64,000 nucleotides of DNA. It comes from VAXT01 sp963728535 (GTDB taxonomy: Bacteria > Actinomycetota > Thermoleophilia > Gaiellales > Gaiellaceae). The notes under the pieces are model-generated. The model was not told the DNA's origin, ran no database searches, and saw only the letters and a program-made list of their open reading frames with translations. A program made the position numbers and the translations under genes. The DNA is taken from assembly GCA_963728535.1 (NCBI GenBank), contig CAVSKK010000001.1, positions 1,674,001-1,738,000 of the forward strand, in the 5' to 3' direction. Shown here one piece after another: positions 1 through 7,781 of the stretch; the first letter of the stretch is position 1; each line of letters opens with the position of its first letter.

Positions 1-2
1 TG

Positions 3-365
3 CCCTTCATGGCGCTGCCGCTGTACGTCTCGCTCGAGGCGATCGACCACAGGCTGATCGAGGCAGCCGAGGATCTCTATGCGAGCCGCGTGCAGGCATT
101 CCTGCGCGTGACGCTTCCGCTGTCGCTTCCCGGGGTCGTCGCGGGCACGCTGCTCACGTTCATCCCCGCGGCCGGAGATTTCATCAACGCCGAGTTACTC
201 GGGACGCCGAAGCAGGCGATGATCGGAAACGTCATCCAGTCGAAGTTCCTCGAGCTCGGGGACTATCCCTCCGCTGCAGCGCTCTCCTTCACGCTGATGG
301 CGGTGATCCTCGTGCTGATCGCGATCTACGCACGGGTGATCGGGACGGAGAAGCTGACCGGATGA
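3..365 (+). CDS. potB: ABC transporter permease, PotB type (5' partial)
   Basis: C-terminal 120 or so residues of an integral-membrane permease; the reading frame is open to the window edge, so the start lies upstream. It shows the cytoplasmic EAA loop that docks on the ATPase (EAAEDLYASRVQAFLRVTLP) followed by two hydrophobic segments. PotB-type permeases pair with PotC to move spermidine/putrescine or related cations with a periplasmic binding protein and an ATPase, which should lie to the left. It overlaps the next permease gene by 4 bases (ATGA), so the two are translationally coupled. Substrate is inferred from family resemblance only. Confidence 0.85.
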   Translation, partial: PFMALPLYVSLEAIDHRLIEAAEDLYASRVQAFLRVTLPLSLPGVVAGTLLTFIPAAGDFINAELLGTPKQAMIGNVIQSKFLELGDYPSAAALSFTLMAVILVLIAIYARVIGTEKLTG

Positions 366-1156
366 AGTTCGTCCGACGCCACCTGCTCACCGTCTACGCG
401 ATTCTTGCGTTCGCGTATCTCCTCGTCCCGATCGGGCTCGTGATCCTCTTCTCGTTCAACAACCCCAAGGGGCGGTTCAACTACACCTGGCAAGGGTTCA
501 CGCTCGATCACTGGCGCAACTGGGACGGCGTCCCGGGCCTCCGCGACGCCATGACGCGCTCACTGGAGATCGCGCTGTTCGCGAGCATCGCCGCAACCGT
601 CCTCGGAACGCTGATCGCCCTCGCGCTCGTCCGGTACCGCTTTCGCGCGCGCGGCAGCACGAACCTCCTCATCTTCCTGCCTATGGCGACCCCCGAGATC
701 GTGCTCGGAGCCTCGCTGCTCACGCTCTTCATCAATCTGAACGTCTTCCTCGGCTTCAGCACGATCCTGATCGCGCACATCATGTTCTGCATCAGCTACG
801 TCGTGGTGACCGTGAAGGCACGGCTCGTCGGCTTCGACCGCAACCTGGAGGAAGCCGCGATGGACCTCGGCGCAAACGAATGGGTGACGTTCCGCAAGGT
901 GACGCTGCCGCTGATCGCACCGGCGATCCTGGCGGGCGCGCTCCTGTCCTTCGCGCTCTCGATCGACGACTTCGTGATCACCTACTTCAACTCCGGCTCG
1001 GAGATCACATTTCCGCTCTTCGTCTGGGGCGCGGCCCGCGTGGGGGCGCCGCCGCAGGTTAACGTGATGGGCACGATGATCTTCGTCGTCGCACTCATCT
1101 TGATGGTCGCAAACGTCCTGTGGCAGCGGCGCCGTGAGACGCAGGTGAAGGTATGA
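362..1156 (+). CDS. potC: ABC transporter permease, PotC type
   Basis: 264-residue polytopic membrane protein, the usual length for PotC. The first membrane segment is at about residues 10-32; the EAA loop (EAAMDLGANEWVTFRKVTLP) sits near residue 163 with the conserved G, followed by ILAGALLSFALSIDDFVITY, which is typical of the PotC/YdcV subfamily. It would form the translocation pore with the upstream permease. Both ends overlap neighbours by 4 bases, so it belongs to a transport operon that also includes the downstream aminotransferase. The transported molecule (polyamine or another amine) is not decided by the sequence. Confidence 0.88.
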   Translation: MKFVRRHLLTVYAILAFAYLLVPIGLVILFSFNNPKGRFNYTWQGFTLDHWRNWDGVPGLRDAMTRSLEIALFASIAATVLGTLIALALVRYRFRARGSTNLLIFLPMATPEIVLGASLLTLFINLNVFLGFSTILIAHIMFCISYVVVTVKARLVGFDRNLEEAAMDLGANEWVTFRKVTLPLIAPAILAGALLSFALSIDDFVITYFNSGSEITFPLFVWGAARVGAPPQVNVMGTMIFVVALILMVANVLWQRRRETQVKV

Positions 1157-2538
1157 GCACGGAGGTCAAAGCCACCAGGATCGACCGCGACCGCGTCAAG
1201 GAGCTGACCGCGCGCGAGGGCAAGCGGCTCGACGAGCAGACGCAGGGCTCGAAGCGGATGTTCGAACGGGCGCGCAGGGTTTTGCCGGGCGGCGTCCCCT
1301 CCTCGTACCAGGTCCGCGAGCCGTGGCCTCTCTACCTCGAGCGCGGCGAGGGCGCGGTCGTCTGGGACGTCGACGGCCGGCGACTCTGGGACTTCCACAA
1401 CGGCTTCGGCTCGATGCCCCAGGGGCACGCGCATCCGGCAATCGTCAGGGCAGTCGAGGAGCGTGTCCGGCTGGGCACGCAGTTCGCGGCTCCCACGGAG
1501 GACGGGGTCGAGGTCGCCGAGGAGCTCGCACGCCGGTTCGGGCTGCCGAAGTGGCGCTTCAACAACTCCGGCTCCGAGGCGACGATGGACGCGATCAGGA
1601 TCGCCCGTGGGCTGAAGGGGCGCGACACGATCCTCAAGATCTTCGGCTCCTACCACGGGCACCACGACGCGGTGATGGTCGCCGTCGGTGACGTCGACAC
1701 AAGCGTCGATCCGGACGACATCCCTTCCACGCCCTACGGCGGAGGCGTGCCCCAGGCGGTCGCCGACCTGACGGTCGCGGTTCCCTTCAACGACGCCGGC
1801 GCGCTGGCCAGGCGCATCGAGCGCCTCGGCGCCGAGGGACGAAAGCCCGCGTGCCTGATCATGGAGGCGGCGCTGATGAACATCGGCGTCGTCATGCCCG
1901 AGGACGGCTATCTCGAGGCCGTACGCGACATCACGAGGCGCCACGATGTCGTGCTCATCTTCGACGAGGTCAAGACCGGGCTCGCGATCGCAGCAGGCGG
2001 CGCGACGGAGCGCTTCGGCATCAAGCCGGACATGGTCACGCTGGCCAAGACGCTCGGCGGCGGGCTGCCGTCCGGTGCGATCGGGGGAACCGAGGAAGTC
2101 ATGTCCGTCGTCGAAGACGGCACCGTGTACCAGGTGGGAACGTTCAACGGGAACCCGCTGACGATGGCGGCCGCCAAGGCCAGCCTGCGGGAGGTGTTGA
2201 CTCCGGACGCCTACGAGCATCTGGACCGCATCAACGAGCGTCTCCTCGCGGGCTGCCAGGACGTCATCGACCGGCACGGGCTTCCGGGCTACAGCGTCGG
2301 TGTCGGAAGCAAGGGCTGCGTCACCTTCGCGGACGAGACGATCACCGACTTCGCGACGTTCAAGCAGCACCAGGACGCCGAGCTGGCCGAGCTGGCCTGG
2401 CTCTACAACCTGAACCGAGGGATCTTCATGACACCGGGTCGCGAAGAGGAGTGGACGCTCTCGATCGCGCACACCGACGAGGCCGCCGACGCGTACGTTG
2501 CCGTCTTCGAAGAGCTCGCTCGAGACCTGACGACCTAG
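1153..2538 (+). CDS. Class III aminotransferase, glutamate-1-semialdehyde aminomutase-like
   Basis: 461 residues, PLP-dependent fold type I. Visible hallmarks are NNSGSEATMDAIRIAR (cofactor phosphate region, about 137-152), SYHGHHDA, the Asp that holds the PLP nitrogen (D271 in FDEVKTG) and the Schiff-base Lys K299 in LAKTLGGG. Such GSA-aminomutase-like enzymes act on amino-ketone or omega-amine substrates. This one lies in an operon with a polyamine-type ABC transporter (4-base overlap), so catabolism of the imported amine is more likely than haem synthesis. It is longer at the N-terminus than HemL, another reason not to call it hemL. The substrate is unknown. Confidence 0.85.
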   Translation: MSTEVKATRIDRDRVKELTAREGKRLDEQTQGSKRMFERARRVLPGGVPSSYQVREPWPLYLERGEGAVVWDVDGRRLWDFHNGFGSMPQGHAHPAIVRAVEERVRLGTQFAAPTEDGVEVAEELARRFGLPKWRFNNSGSEATMDAIRIARGLKGRDTILKIFGSYHGHHDAVMVAVGDVDTSVDPDDIPSTPYGGGVPQAVADLTVAVPFNDAGALARRIERLGAEGRKPACLIMEAALMNIGVVMPEDGYLEAVRDITRRHDVVLIFDEVKTGLAIAAGGATERFGIKPDMVTLAKTLGGGLPSGAIGGTEEVMSVVEDGTVYQVGTFNGNPLTMAAAKASLREVLTPDAYEHLDRINERLLAGCQDVIDRHGLPGYSVGVGSKGCVTFADETITDFATFKQHQDAELAELAWLYNLNRGIFMTPGREEEWTLSIAHTDEAADAYVAVFEELARDLTT

Positions 2539-2539
2539 G

Positions 2540-2797
2540 TTGGCGCGAATCAGCGTCACGGTGTCGCCCGGCGCGAAGCGGAGCGAGCTGGTGGGACGCC
2601 ACGGAGACGGCTGGCGAGCTCGGGTCGCAGCTGCGCCCGAGCGCGGCCGCGCGAACAAGGAGCTCTGCTCGTTCCTCGCAGACATGCTCGACATTCCGCG
2701 TCGCTCGGTCAGCGTCGTCGCGGGCCACGGCGCCCGCGTGAAAGTGGTCGAGATCGACGGGCTCGACGCAGCGGACATCGACAGCCGGCTGGGCTGA
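2540..2797 (+). CDS. DUF167 / YggU family protein
   Basis: 85-residue protein starting at TTG one base after the aminotransferase stop. It has the family signature of a small alpha/beta domain: VSPGAKRSEL near the start, a central RVAAAPERGRANKEL segment, then the SVSVVAGHGARVKVVEI strand-turn-strand. DUF167 proteins are widespread, about 70-100 residues, with no firmly established function. The close spacing to both neighbours suggests co-transcription. Length and motif order are normal for the family. Confidence 0.85.
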   Translation: MARISVTVSPGAKRSELVGRHGDGWRARVAAAPERGRANKELCSFLADMLDIPRRSVSVVAGHGARVKVVEIDGLDAADIDSRLG

Positions 2798-2800
2798 GGC

Positions 2801-3619
2801 GTGGCCAGGCTCGAGTCGCTGAGGCACGTGCTCTGGATCGGTGGGCCGCCCGGCTCGGGCAAGACGACGATCGCAACCCGCCTGGCCCGGCGGCACGGCC
2901 TTCGCTGGTACAACGCGGACACACAGACGTGGGCGCACCGCGATCGCGCGCTTCGCGAGCTCAATCCTGCGGCGCAGCGCTGGGAGGCGATGACGCCGGC
3001 GCAACGCTGGGAGGAGGCGACACCGGCCGAGATGCTGGAGATGTCGCTGCACGCCGAGCGCGGGCCGATGGTCGTCGACGACCTGCGTCGGCTACCCGGG
3101 TCGCCGCTCATCGTCGCGGAGGGCTCGCCCGTCTCGCCTTCGGTCGTCTCGTCCGGTATCGCCGACCCTGCCCGCGCCGTCTGGCTCATTCCGACGGCGG
3201 CGTTCCAGCGCGCGCAGCTCGATGACCGTGCGCTCGCCGGAGGTCCCCGCGAGCTCTACCTCCTCCTCGCGAAGGCGATCGAGAAGTCCACGGAGGAGCA
3301 TGGGGCACCCACGCTGAGCGTCGACACGTCACGCGGAATCGACGACATGGTGGCGGCGGTCGAAGAGGCATTCGCCGCGGCCCTGGCCGAGGGACCTTGC
3401 GCCGAGACGAGCGCGGCCCGCCGGGCGCTGCTGCGCGAGGGCAACGAGGCGATTGCGGCGCAGGTGCGCGCTTACTACGCGCGGCCCTGGGCCGATGGAG
3501 ACTCCGACTCGATCCTCCGGACGTTCATCTGCGAGTGCGGAGAGACAAGCTGCGAGGCGAGCGTCGAACTCGCCGTCGGCGATCTGACCAACGGGCCCGT
3601 GCTCGCGCCCGGCCACTGA
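2801..3619 (+). CDS. P-loop kinase-like protein
   Basis: 272 residues from a GTG start four bases after the previous gene. A clear Walker A motif (GGPPGSGKTTIA) lies at residues 14-25, followed by a nucleotide-kinase-like RLARRHGLRWYNAD. The middle looks like a small-molecule kinase fold (VDDLRRLPGSPLIVAEG, a Walker B/lid-type strand). The C-terminal part (TFICECGETSCEASVELAVG) contains three closely spaced cysteines, C-x-C-x4-C, that could bind a metal; this segment recurs as a small tail in actinobacterial regulators. The phosphorylated substrate is unknown. A cytoplasmic location is expected, since no signal peptide or membrane segment is seen. Confidence 0.7.
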   Translation: MARLESLRHVLWIGGPPGSGKTTIATRLARRHGLRWYNADTQTWAHRDRALRELNPAAQRWEAMTPAQRWEEATPAEMLEMSLHAERGPMVVDDLRRLPGSPLIVAEGSPVSPSVVSSGIADPARAVWLIPTAAFQRAQLDDRALAGGPRELYLLLAKAIEKSTEEHGAPTLSVDTSRGIDDMVAAVEEAFAAALAEGPCAETSAARRALLREGNEAIAAQVRAYYARPWADGDSDSILRTFICECGETSCEASVELAVGDLTNGPVLAPGH

Positions 3620-3635
3620 CACAATCTCCGGCGCG

Positions 3636-4265
3636 ATGGCCTGGGAGATCCGTGATGTGACGCCGGGCCTGTGGCTCTGGCGGCTCGACTATCCCGACTG
3701 GCGCCCGGAAGTCGGGTGGGAGCAGATGGTCAGCTCGACGTGCGTCGCCTCGGGCGGCGAGGTCGCGCTGCTCGATCCGCTTGCGCCGCCCGAGGACGCA
3801 ACCGAGGTGTGGGAACGCCTCGACTCGAACCCGCCGACGTTCGTCGTCGTCCTCAAGCCGGATCACGTTCGCGACGCCGACCTCTTCGTGCGCCGCTATG
3901 GAGCCCGGGCGTTCGGCCCATATCTCCTCTGGCGCGACAACATCCCCGAAACCGAGCTCGAGGGCATCGAACCCGGCAGCGAGCTGCCCGGCGGGCTCGT
4001 CGCACTGCACGACGGGCGGGGACGCGGCGAGACGCCGCTCTGGCTGCCCGAGCAGCGCGCGCTCGTCTTCGCGGACGGGCTGACCGCGCAGGAGGGCGGC
4101 GAGCTTCGCGTCTGGGCGACCCCCTGGCACGAGGAGCGGGTGCTGCCTGCACTGCGGGCGCTGCTCGAGCTCCCGTTCGAGCACGTGATCGTCTCGCACG
4201 GTGAGCCGGTGCACGATCGGGCAGCCTACGAGCGGGCGCTCGACCTCCCGCCGTGGGGCGGCTAG
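3636..4265 (+). CDS. Metallo-beta-lactamase-fold-like protein lacking the HxHxDH motif
   Basis: 209 residues. The opening (VTPGLWLWRLDYPDW), the SGGEVALLDPLAPP strand and the final HVIVSHGEPVHDRAAYERAL resemble hydrolases of the metallo-beta-lactamase fold, where the last segment supplies the terminal His. The usual HxHxDH zinc motif is absent; the corresponding place reads VVVLKPDHVRDADLF, leaving only an isolated D-H. The family therefore looks degenerate or uses an altered site. It begins 16 bases after the kinase gene and probably shares its transcript. Function is not assigned. Confidence 0.65.
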   Translation: MAWEIRDVTPGLWLWRLDYPDWRPEVGWEQMVSSTCVASGGEVALLDPLAPPEDATEVWERLDSNPPTFVVVLKPDHVRDADLFVRRYGARAFGPYLLWRDNIPETELEGIEPGSELPGGLVALHDGRGRGETPLWLPEQRALVFADGLTAQEGGELRVWATPWHEERVLPALRALLELPFEHVIVSHGEPVHDRAAYERALDLPPWGG

Positions 4266-4311
4266 CTGGTCGCGGTTGCGATCTGAGGGACGACGCGTTA
4301 GGTTTCTCGCC

Positions 4312-5388
4312 GTGCTGAGGCGCATCGCCCTCGCTTTTGCCGTACTCGGCCTCGCCGGATCGGCGGCATCACTCGCATCCGGGGCCGGCACGCCCGCATT
4401 TCCCTCGGCTGGAACCCACTGGACTTACACCTGGCACGACACGCCGACGGGCTCGACTGCCTCGCTGCGCGGAGTGTCGGCCGTCAGCGCGAGCACGGCC
4501 TGGTCGAGCGGCAGCGTGGGAACGGTTCTGCGCACAGTCGACCGCGGCGCGACCTGGCAGCAGGTCGGCCCGCCCGGCACGGAGCTGCTGCAGTTCCGAG
4601 ACATCGAGGCGTTCGACGCCAACCGTGCCGTCATCCTCTCGATCGGGACGGGCAGCGACTCGCGGATCTACGTCACCTCGGACGCGGGCCAGAGCTGGAC
4701 GCTCGCGTTCGAGAACGACGACCCGAACGCGTTCTACGACTGCATGACGTTCTTCGACGACCGGCGCGGCCTCGCGCTTTCCGATCCGCCCGACGGCAAC
4801 AAGTTCAGGATCATCTCCACGTCCGACGGCGGCCAGACCTGGCACGTCGTCGATCCGGCCGGCATGCCGCCGGCGCTTGCCGGCGAATTCGCGTTCGCGG
4901 CGAGCGGGCAGTGCATCGCGTCCGACCACGGCCGCAGCGCCTGGTTCGGCACGGGCGGCAGCGCGCAGGCTCGGGTCTTCCGTTCGAACGACCGCGGCCA
5001 GACCTGGAGCGTCAGCGCAACGCCGATCCTGAGCAGCCCAACCGCCGGCATCAATGCGCTCACGTTCAACGGTCAGCAGCGTGGCCTGGCAGTGGGCGGA
5101 GACTTTGCGGCACCGGATGCCTCGCCGGACAACTTCGCGTCCACCCGGAACGGCGGCAGTACGTGGCAGCTCGTGCCGGGCGCTCCGCCGGAATACCGAT
5201 CGGGTGCCGCCTGGGTCGACGGTCACTCGGTGATCGCGGTCGGATTGACGGGCAGCGACGTCAGCACGAACGGCGGCACGAGCTGGCAGCGCTTCGACGA
5301 CGGCAGCCTGCATACGATCGACTGCGCGAGCCCGAACGCCTGCTGGGCCTCCGGAGCTGCGGGCCGCGCCGCGTACCTCACCCGCTAG
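4312..5388 (+). CDS. Secreted Ycf48/BNR-repeat beta-propeller protein
   Basis: 358 residues from a GTG start. This start was chosen over upstream in-frame codons because it opens directly into a signal peptide (VLRRIALAFAVLGLAGSAA, then SLASGAG). The mature part carries repeated sialidase/Ycf48-type blades of the kind S-x-D-x-G-x-T-W: VDRGATW, TSDAGQSW, TSDGGQTW, SNDRGQTW, TRNGGSTW and STNGGTSW. Such propellers are binding scaffolds at the cell surface rather than proven enzymes; plant and cyanobacterial Ycf48 helps photosystem II assembly, which cannot apply here. It is the last + strand gene before a convergent ggt gene. Confidence 0.8.
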   Translation: MLRRIALAFAVLGLAGSAASLASGAGTPAFPSAGTHWTYTWHDTPTGSTASLRGVSAVSASTAWSSGSVGTVLRTVDRGATWQQVGPPGTELLQFRDIEAFDANRAVILSIGTGSDSRIYVTSDAGQSWTLAFENDDPNAFYDCMTFFDDRRGLALSDPPDGNKFRIISTSDGGQTWHVVDPAGMPPALAGEFAFAASGQCIASDHGRSAWFGTGGSAQARVFRSNDRGQTWSVSATPILSSPTAGINALTFNGQQRGLAVGGDFAAPDASPDNFASTRNGGSTWQLVPGAPPEYRSGAAWVDGHSVIAVGLTGSDVSTNGGTSWQRFDDGSLHTIDCASPNACWASGAAGRAAYLTR

Positions 5389-5423
5389 AGGCGCCTCGCT
5401 TACTTAGTTAGGCCACGATGCCT

Positions 5424-5464
5424 GGCCCGCCTCTCAGCTGAAGAACTGGCTAAGTCGGCGGGCC
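5424..5464. terminator. Possible terminator between convergent genes
   Basis: Eight-base perfect inverted repeat GGCCCGCC / GGCGGGCC separated by 25 bases, located in the 97-base gap between the + strand propeller gene and the - strand ggt gene. No T-run follows on either strand, and the loop is long, so this is a weak call. Confidence 0.35.
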
Positions 5465-5485
5465 GGCTCCTGTGCGACCTCCGAT

Positions 5486-7255
5486 CTATTCCGGCTCTTC
5501 GACCATTGCACTGCCTCCGCCGCGACGCGTCGGCTCCGCAGCAGCAAGCACACGCCCGCCGCCGAGAAACTCGATGCCCGTCGCGGCGCCGATTTCGGCG
5601 GTCGTCGAGAATGCGTGGCCAAACCGGGCGATGAGCTCCTGACCTTCCGGCGAGCTGATAAACGCCGGCTCCGCCGCGGTCAGCACCGTATTCCGCTGGC
5701 TCGCGCGAGGGGCGGCAATCGCCTGCGGCAGCGTCGCCCCTAGGTCTAGCCGGTCAACGAGGATCTGCAGCACGGTGGTGATGATCATCGAGCCACCGGG
5801 CGAGCCGAGCGCGAGGAACGGCTGACCGTCGTCAAGGACGATCGTCGGGCTCATCGAACTGCGCGGCCGCTTGCCGCCTTCGACGCGGTTGGGATGCGTC
5901 AGCGAGTCGAAGTTGAAGTCGGTCAGCTCGTTGTTGAGGAGGAAGCCCCAGCCGGGCACGACGACGCCGTTGCCGCCGGTCGACTCGATCGTGTACGTGT
6001 AGGAGACGACGTTGCCCCAGCGGTCGGAAACGGTGAGATGCGTGGTCGTCTCCGACTGCTCCGCGGTCGCGGCGGGCTCACCGGCGGTGTCGTATGGATA
6101 CGGGTCGCCAGGAGGAACCGGGCTCATCGCAGCGTGGTTGGGATCGATCAGGGCCCGGCGCTCGGCCGCGAATCCCTCGGAGAGCAGGCCCCTGAGCGGG
6201 ACGTCGAAGTAATCGGGATCGGCCAGGTACGCGTTCCGGTCGGCAAACGAGAAGCGCGACGCCTCGAGGAAGAGGTGGAACGCCTGCGCGCGGTCGGAGG
6301 CGTCGCGGTCGAACCCCTCGAGGATGTTCAACGCCTCGCCGTCAGTCGAGCCGCCGCTCGACGGAGGACCCATGCTGTAGACGTCGAGCCCGCGGTAATC
6401 GACCCTCGTCGGCTCCCGCTCGGGTGCCGTGTAGCCCCTCACATCACGCATGGTCATCAGCCCCGCGCGCCAGACGTGGTTCGCCTCCGGCGCGACGGGC
6501 GGGTGCTGGACCGACTCGACCATCGCATCTGCAATCGCGCCTCGGTAGAAGCCCTTGGCGCCCAAATGGCCGATCCGAGCGTAGGCGCCCGCCAGGTCGG
6601 GGTTGCGCAGCACCGTTCCCACGTCGCGCGGGGTACCGTCGGGGTCGAGGTAGAGCGCGCTGGTCGAGGGAACATCGTCGAAATAGTCGAGGTTCTGCTG
6701 CGTCTGGCTGAAGAAGGTCTCGTCGATGACGAAACCGTCCCGGGCCACTGCAATTCCCGGCTGCAGCGCCTCCTCGAGCGACATCGTCCCGAAGCGACTC
6801 AGGGCCTCGTCCCAGCCGCGCACGGTCCCCGGCACGCCGACCGATCGGCCGCTGTAGCGGGCGTCGCTGAACGGCAACGGCACGCCGTTTTCGAAGAAGG
6901 AGTTGGGTCGCATCGCGGCCGGCGCCGTCTCGCGGTGGTCGATCGTCGTGACCTCGCCGTCGCTCGTCCGGATGACCATGAAACCGCCGCCGCCGATGCC
7001 GCACGAGAACGGCTCGGTAACGCCCAGGACGGCCGCAGCCACGACTGCGGCGTCGACCGCGTTCGCGCCGTCGCGCAGCGCTCCGACGGCGGCTCCGCTC
7101 GCCAGTTCCTCGACAGTGGCCACCGCGCCGCCTCTCCCGATCGCCGTCGGCGTCCCTTCAGTATGTGCCGGCTGCGCCGCACCGCCGGTCGAGATGGCCA
7201 GCAGCGCAAGCAGAGCGATCAGCACAAAGAGCAGATAGAGCCAGGCACGTCGCAT
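5486..7255 (-). CDS. ggt: Gamma-glutamyltranspeptidase, exported
   Basis: 589 residues with an N-terminal signal peptide/anchor (LYLLFVLIALLALLAIS). GGTs cleave gamma-glutamyl bonds of glutathione and related compounds outside the membrane after autocatalytic splitting into two subunits. Visible signatures are GIGGGGFMVI (large subunit), TTTHLTVSD with the Thr just before HLTV as the self-processing nucleophile, STGGNG, and GSPGGSMIITT of the small subunit. Length is normal for the family. The gene stands alone on the minus strand, with the glyoxalase gene upstream in the same direction after an 85-base gap. The pair could suggest thiol metabolism, but that is only an inference. Confidence 0.92.
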   Translation of the reverse strand: MRRAWLYLLFVLIALLALLAISTGGAAQPAHTEGTPTAIGRGGAVATVEELASGAAVGALRDGANAVDAAVVAAAVLGVTEPFSCGIGGGGFMVIRTSDGEVTTIDHRETAPAAMRPNSFFENGVPLPFSDARYSGRSVGVPGTVRGWDEALSRFGTMSLEEALQPGIAVARDGFVIDETFFSQTQQNLDYFDDVPSTSALYLDPDGTPRDVGTVLRNPDLAGAYARIGHLGAKGFYRGAIADAMVESVQHPPVAPEANHVWRAGLMTMRDVRGYTAPEREPTRVDYRGLDVYSMGPPSSGGSTDGEALNILEGFDRDASDRAQAFHLFLEASRFSFADRNAYLADPDYFDVPLRGLLSEGFAAERRALIDPNHAAMSPVPPGDPYPYDTAGEPAATAEQSETTTHLTVSDRWGNVVSYTYTIESTGGNGVVVPGWGFLLNNELTDFNFDSLTHPNRVEGGKRPRSSMSPTIVLDDGQPFLALGSPGGSMIITTVLQILVDRLDLGATLPQAIAAPRASQRNTVLTAAEPAFISSPEGQELIARFGHAFSTTAEIGAATGIEFLGGGRVLAAAEPTRRGGGSAMVEEPE

Positions 7256-7340
7256 TGGAATCCTCCGTCCCTCGGATGCGGCCTGATTTCCGGGGTCGAT
7301 CCTAACGCCGATCTCCCCTTCACGCGCTCTTGCTGAGGTA

Positions 7341-7739
7341 CTAGCTCGGGCTCGGGCTCCGCTCGATTAACTCAACTCTGTAGCCGTCCGGATCCTGCAC
7401 GAAGCAGAGGCGCGAGCCGCCCTCGCGGACCGAGTACGGCGGCCGCTCCGGCTCGATCCCTTGCGCAGCGAGCTCGGCGAGCGTGCCATCGAGATCGTCC
7501 ACGCCAACCGCGATGTGGCCGTAGCCGCTGCCGAGGTCGTAGGTGCGGCCGTCGTGGTTGTACGTCAGCTCGAGCACCGAGTCCTGGTCGCCGATCGAGA
7601 AGAAGTAATTGGTCGCCTCGAGCTGGCCCTCGCGGACGATGTCGAAGTCCCCCGCGAAGGCGAACCCGAGCGCCTCGTAGAAGCGCCTGCTCTTCTCCGG
7701 GTCGGTGATCCGGCACATCGTGTGCAGATACTTGGCCAC
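7341..7739 (-). CDS. gloA: Glyoxalase I / lactoylglutathione lyase-like protein
   Basis: 132 residues, one vicinal-oxygen-chelate unit duplicated as beta-alpha-beta modules. The first module contains the metal-ligand His (YLHTMCRI) and Glu (SVLELTYNHDG); the second contains GYGHIAVGVDDL and GYRVELIER. This His/Glu/His/Glu pattern and DPEKSRRFYEALGF are typical of GloA, which isomerises the hemithioacetal of methylglyoxal and a thiol. Actinobacteria often lack glutathione, so the thiol partner is open. Distinguishing GloA from other VOC enzymes by eye is good but not certain. Confidence 0.85.
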   Translation of the reverse strand: MAKYLHTMCRITDPEKSRRFYEALGFAFAGDFDIVREGQLEATNYFFSIGDQDSVLELTYNHDGRTYDLGSGYGHIAVGVDDLDGTLAELAAQGIEPERPPYSVREGGSRLCFVQDPDGYRVELIERSPSPS

Positions 7740-7781
7740 GCCGCGATCGTAAACGAGTACCGCGGTGGGAGATGAACCTCG

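Noticed and set aside
1153..2538. hemL (haem synthesis glutamate-1-semialdehyde aminomutase)
   Set aside because: The gene is coupled to a polyamine-type ABC transporter and has a longer N-terminus; no other haem gene is near.
982..3189. A 735-codon open frame on the minus strand
   Set aside because: It runs antisense to the aminotransferase, DUF167 and kinase genes. The protein text is low-complexity Arg/Asp/Val rich, with no domain; a high-GC shadow.
5894..7336. A 480-codon + strand frame
   Set aside because: Antisense of ggt; no recognisable domain, Arg-rich.
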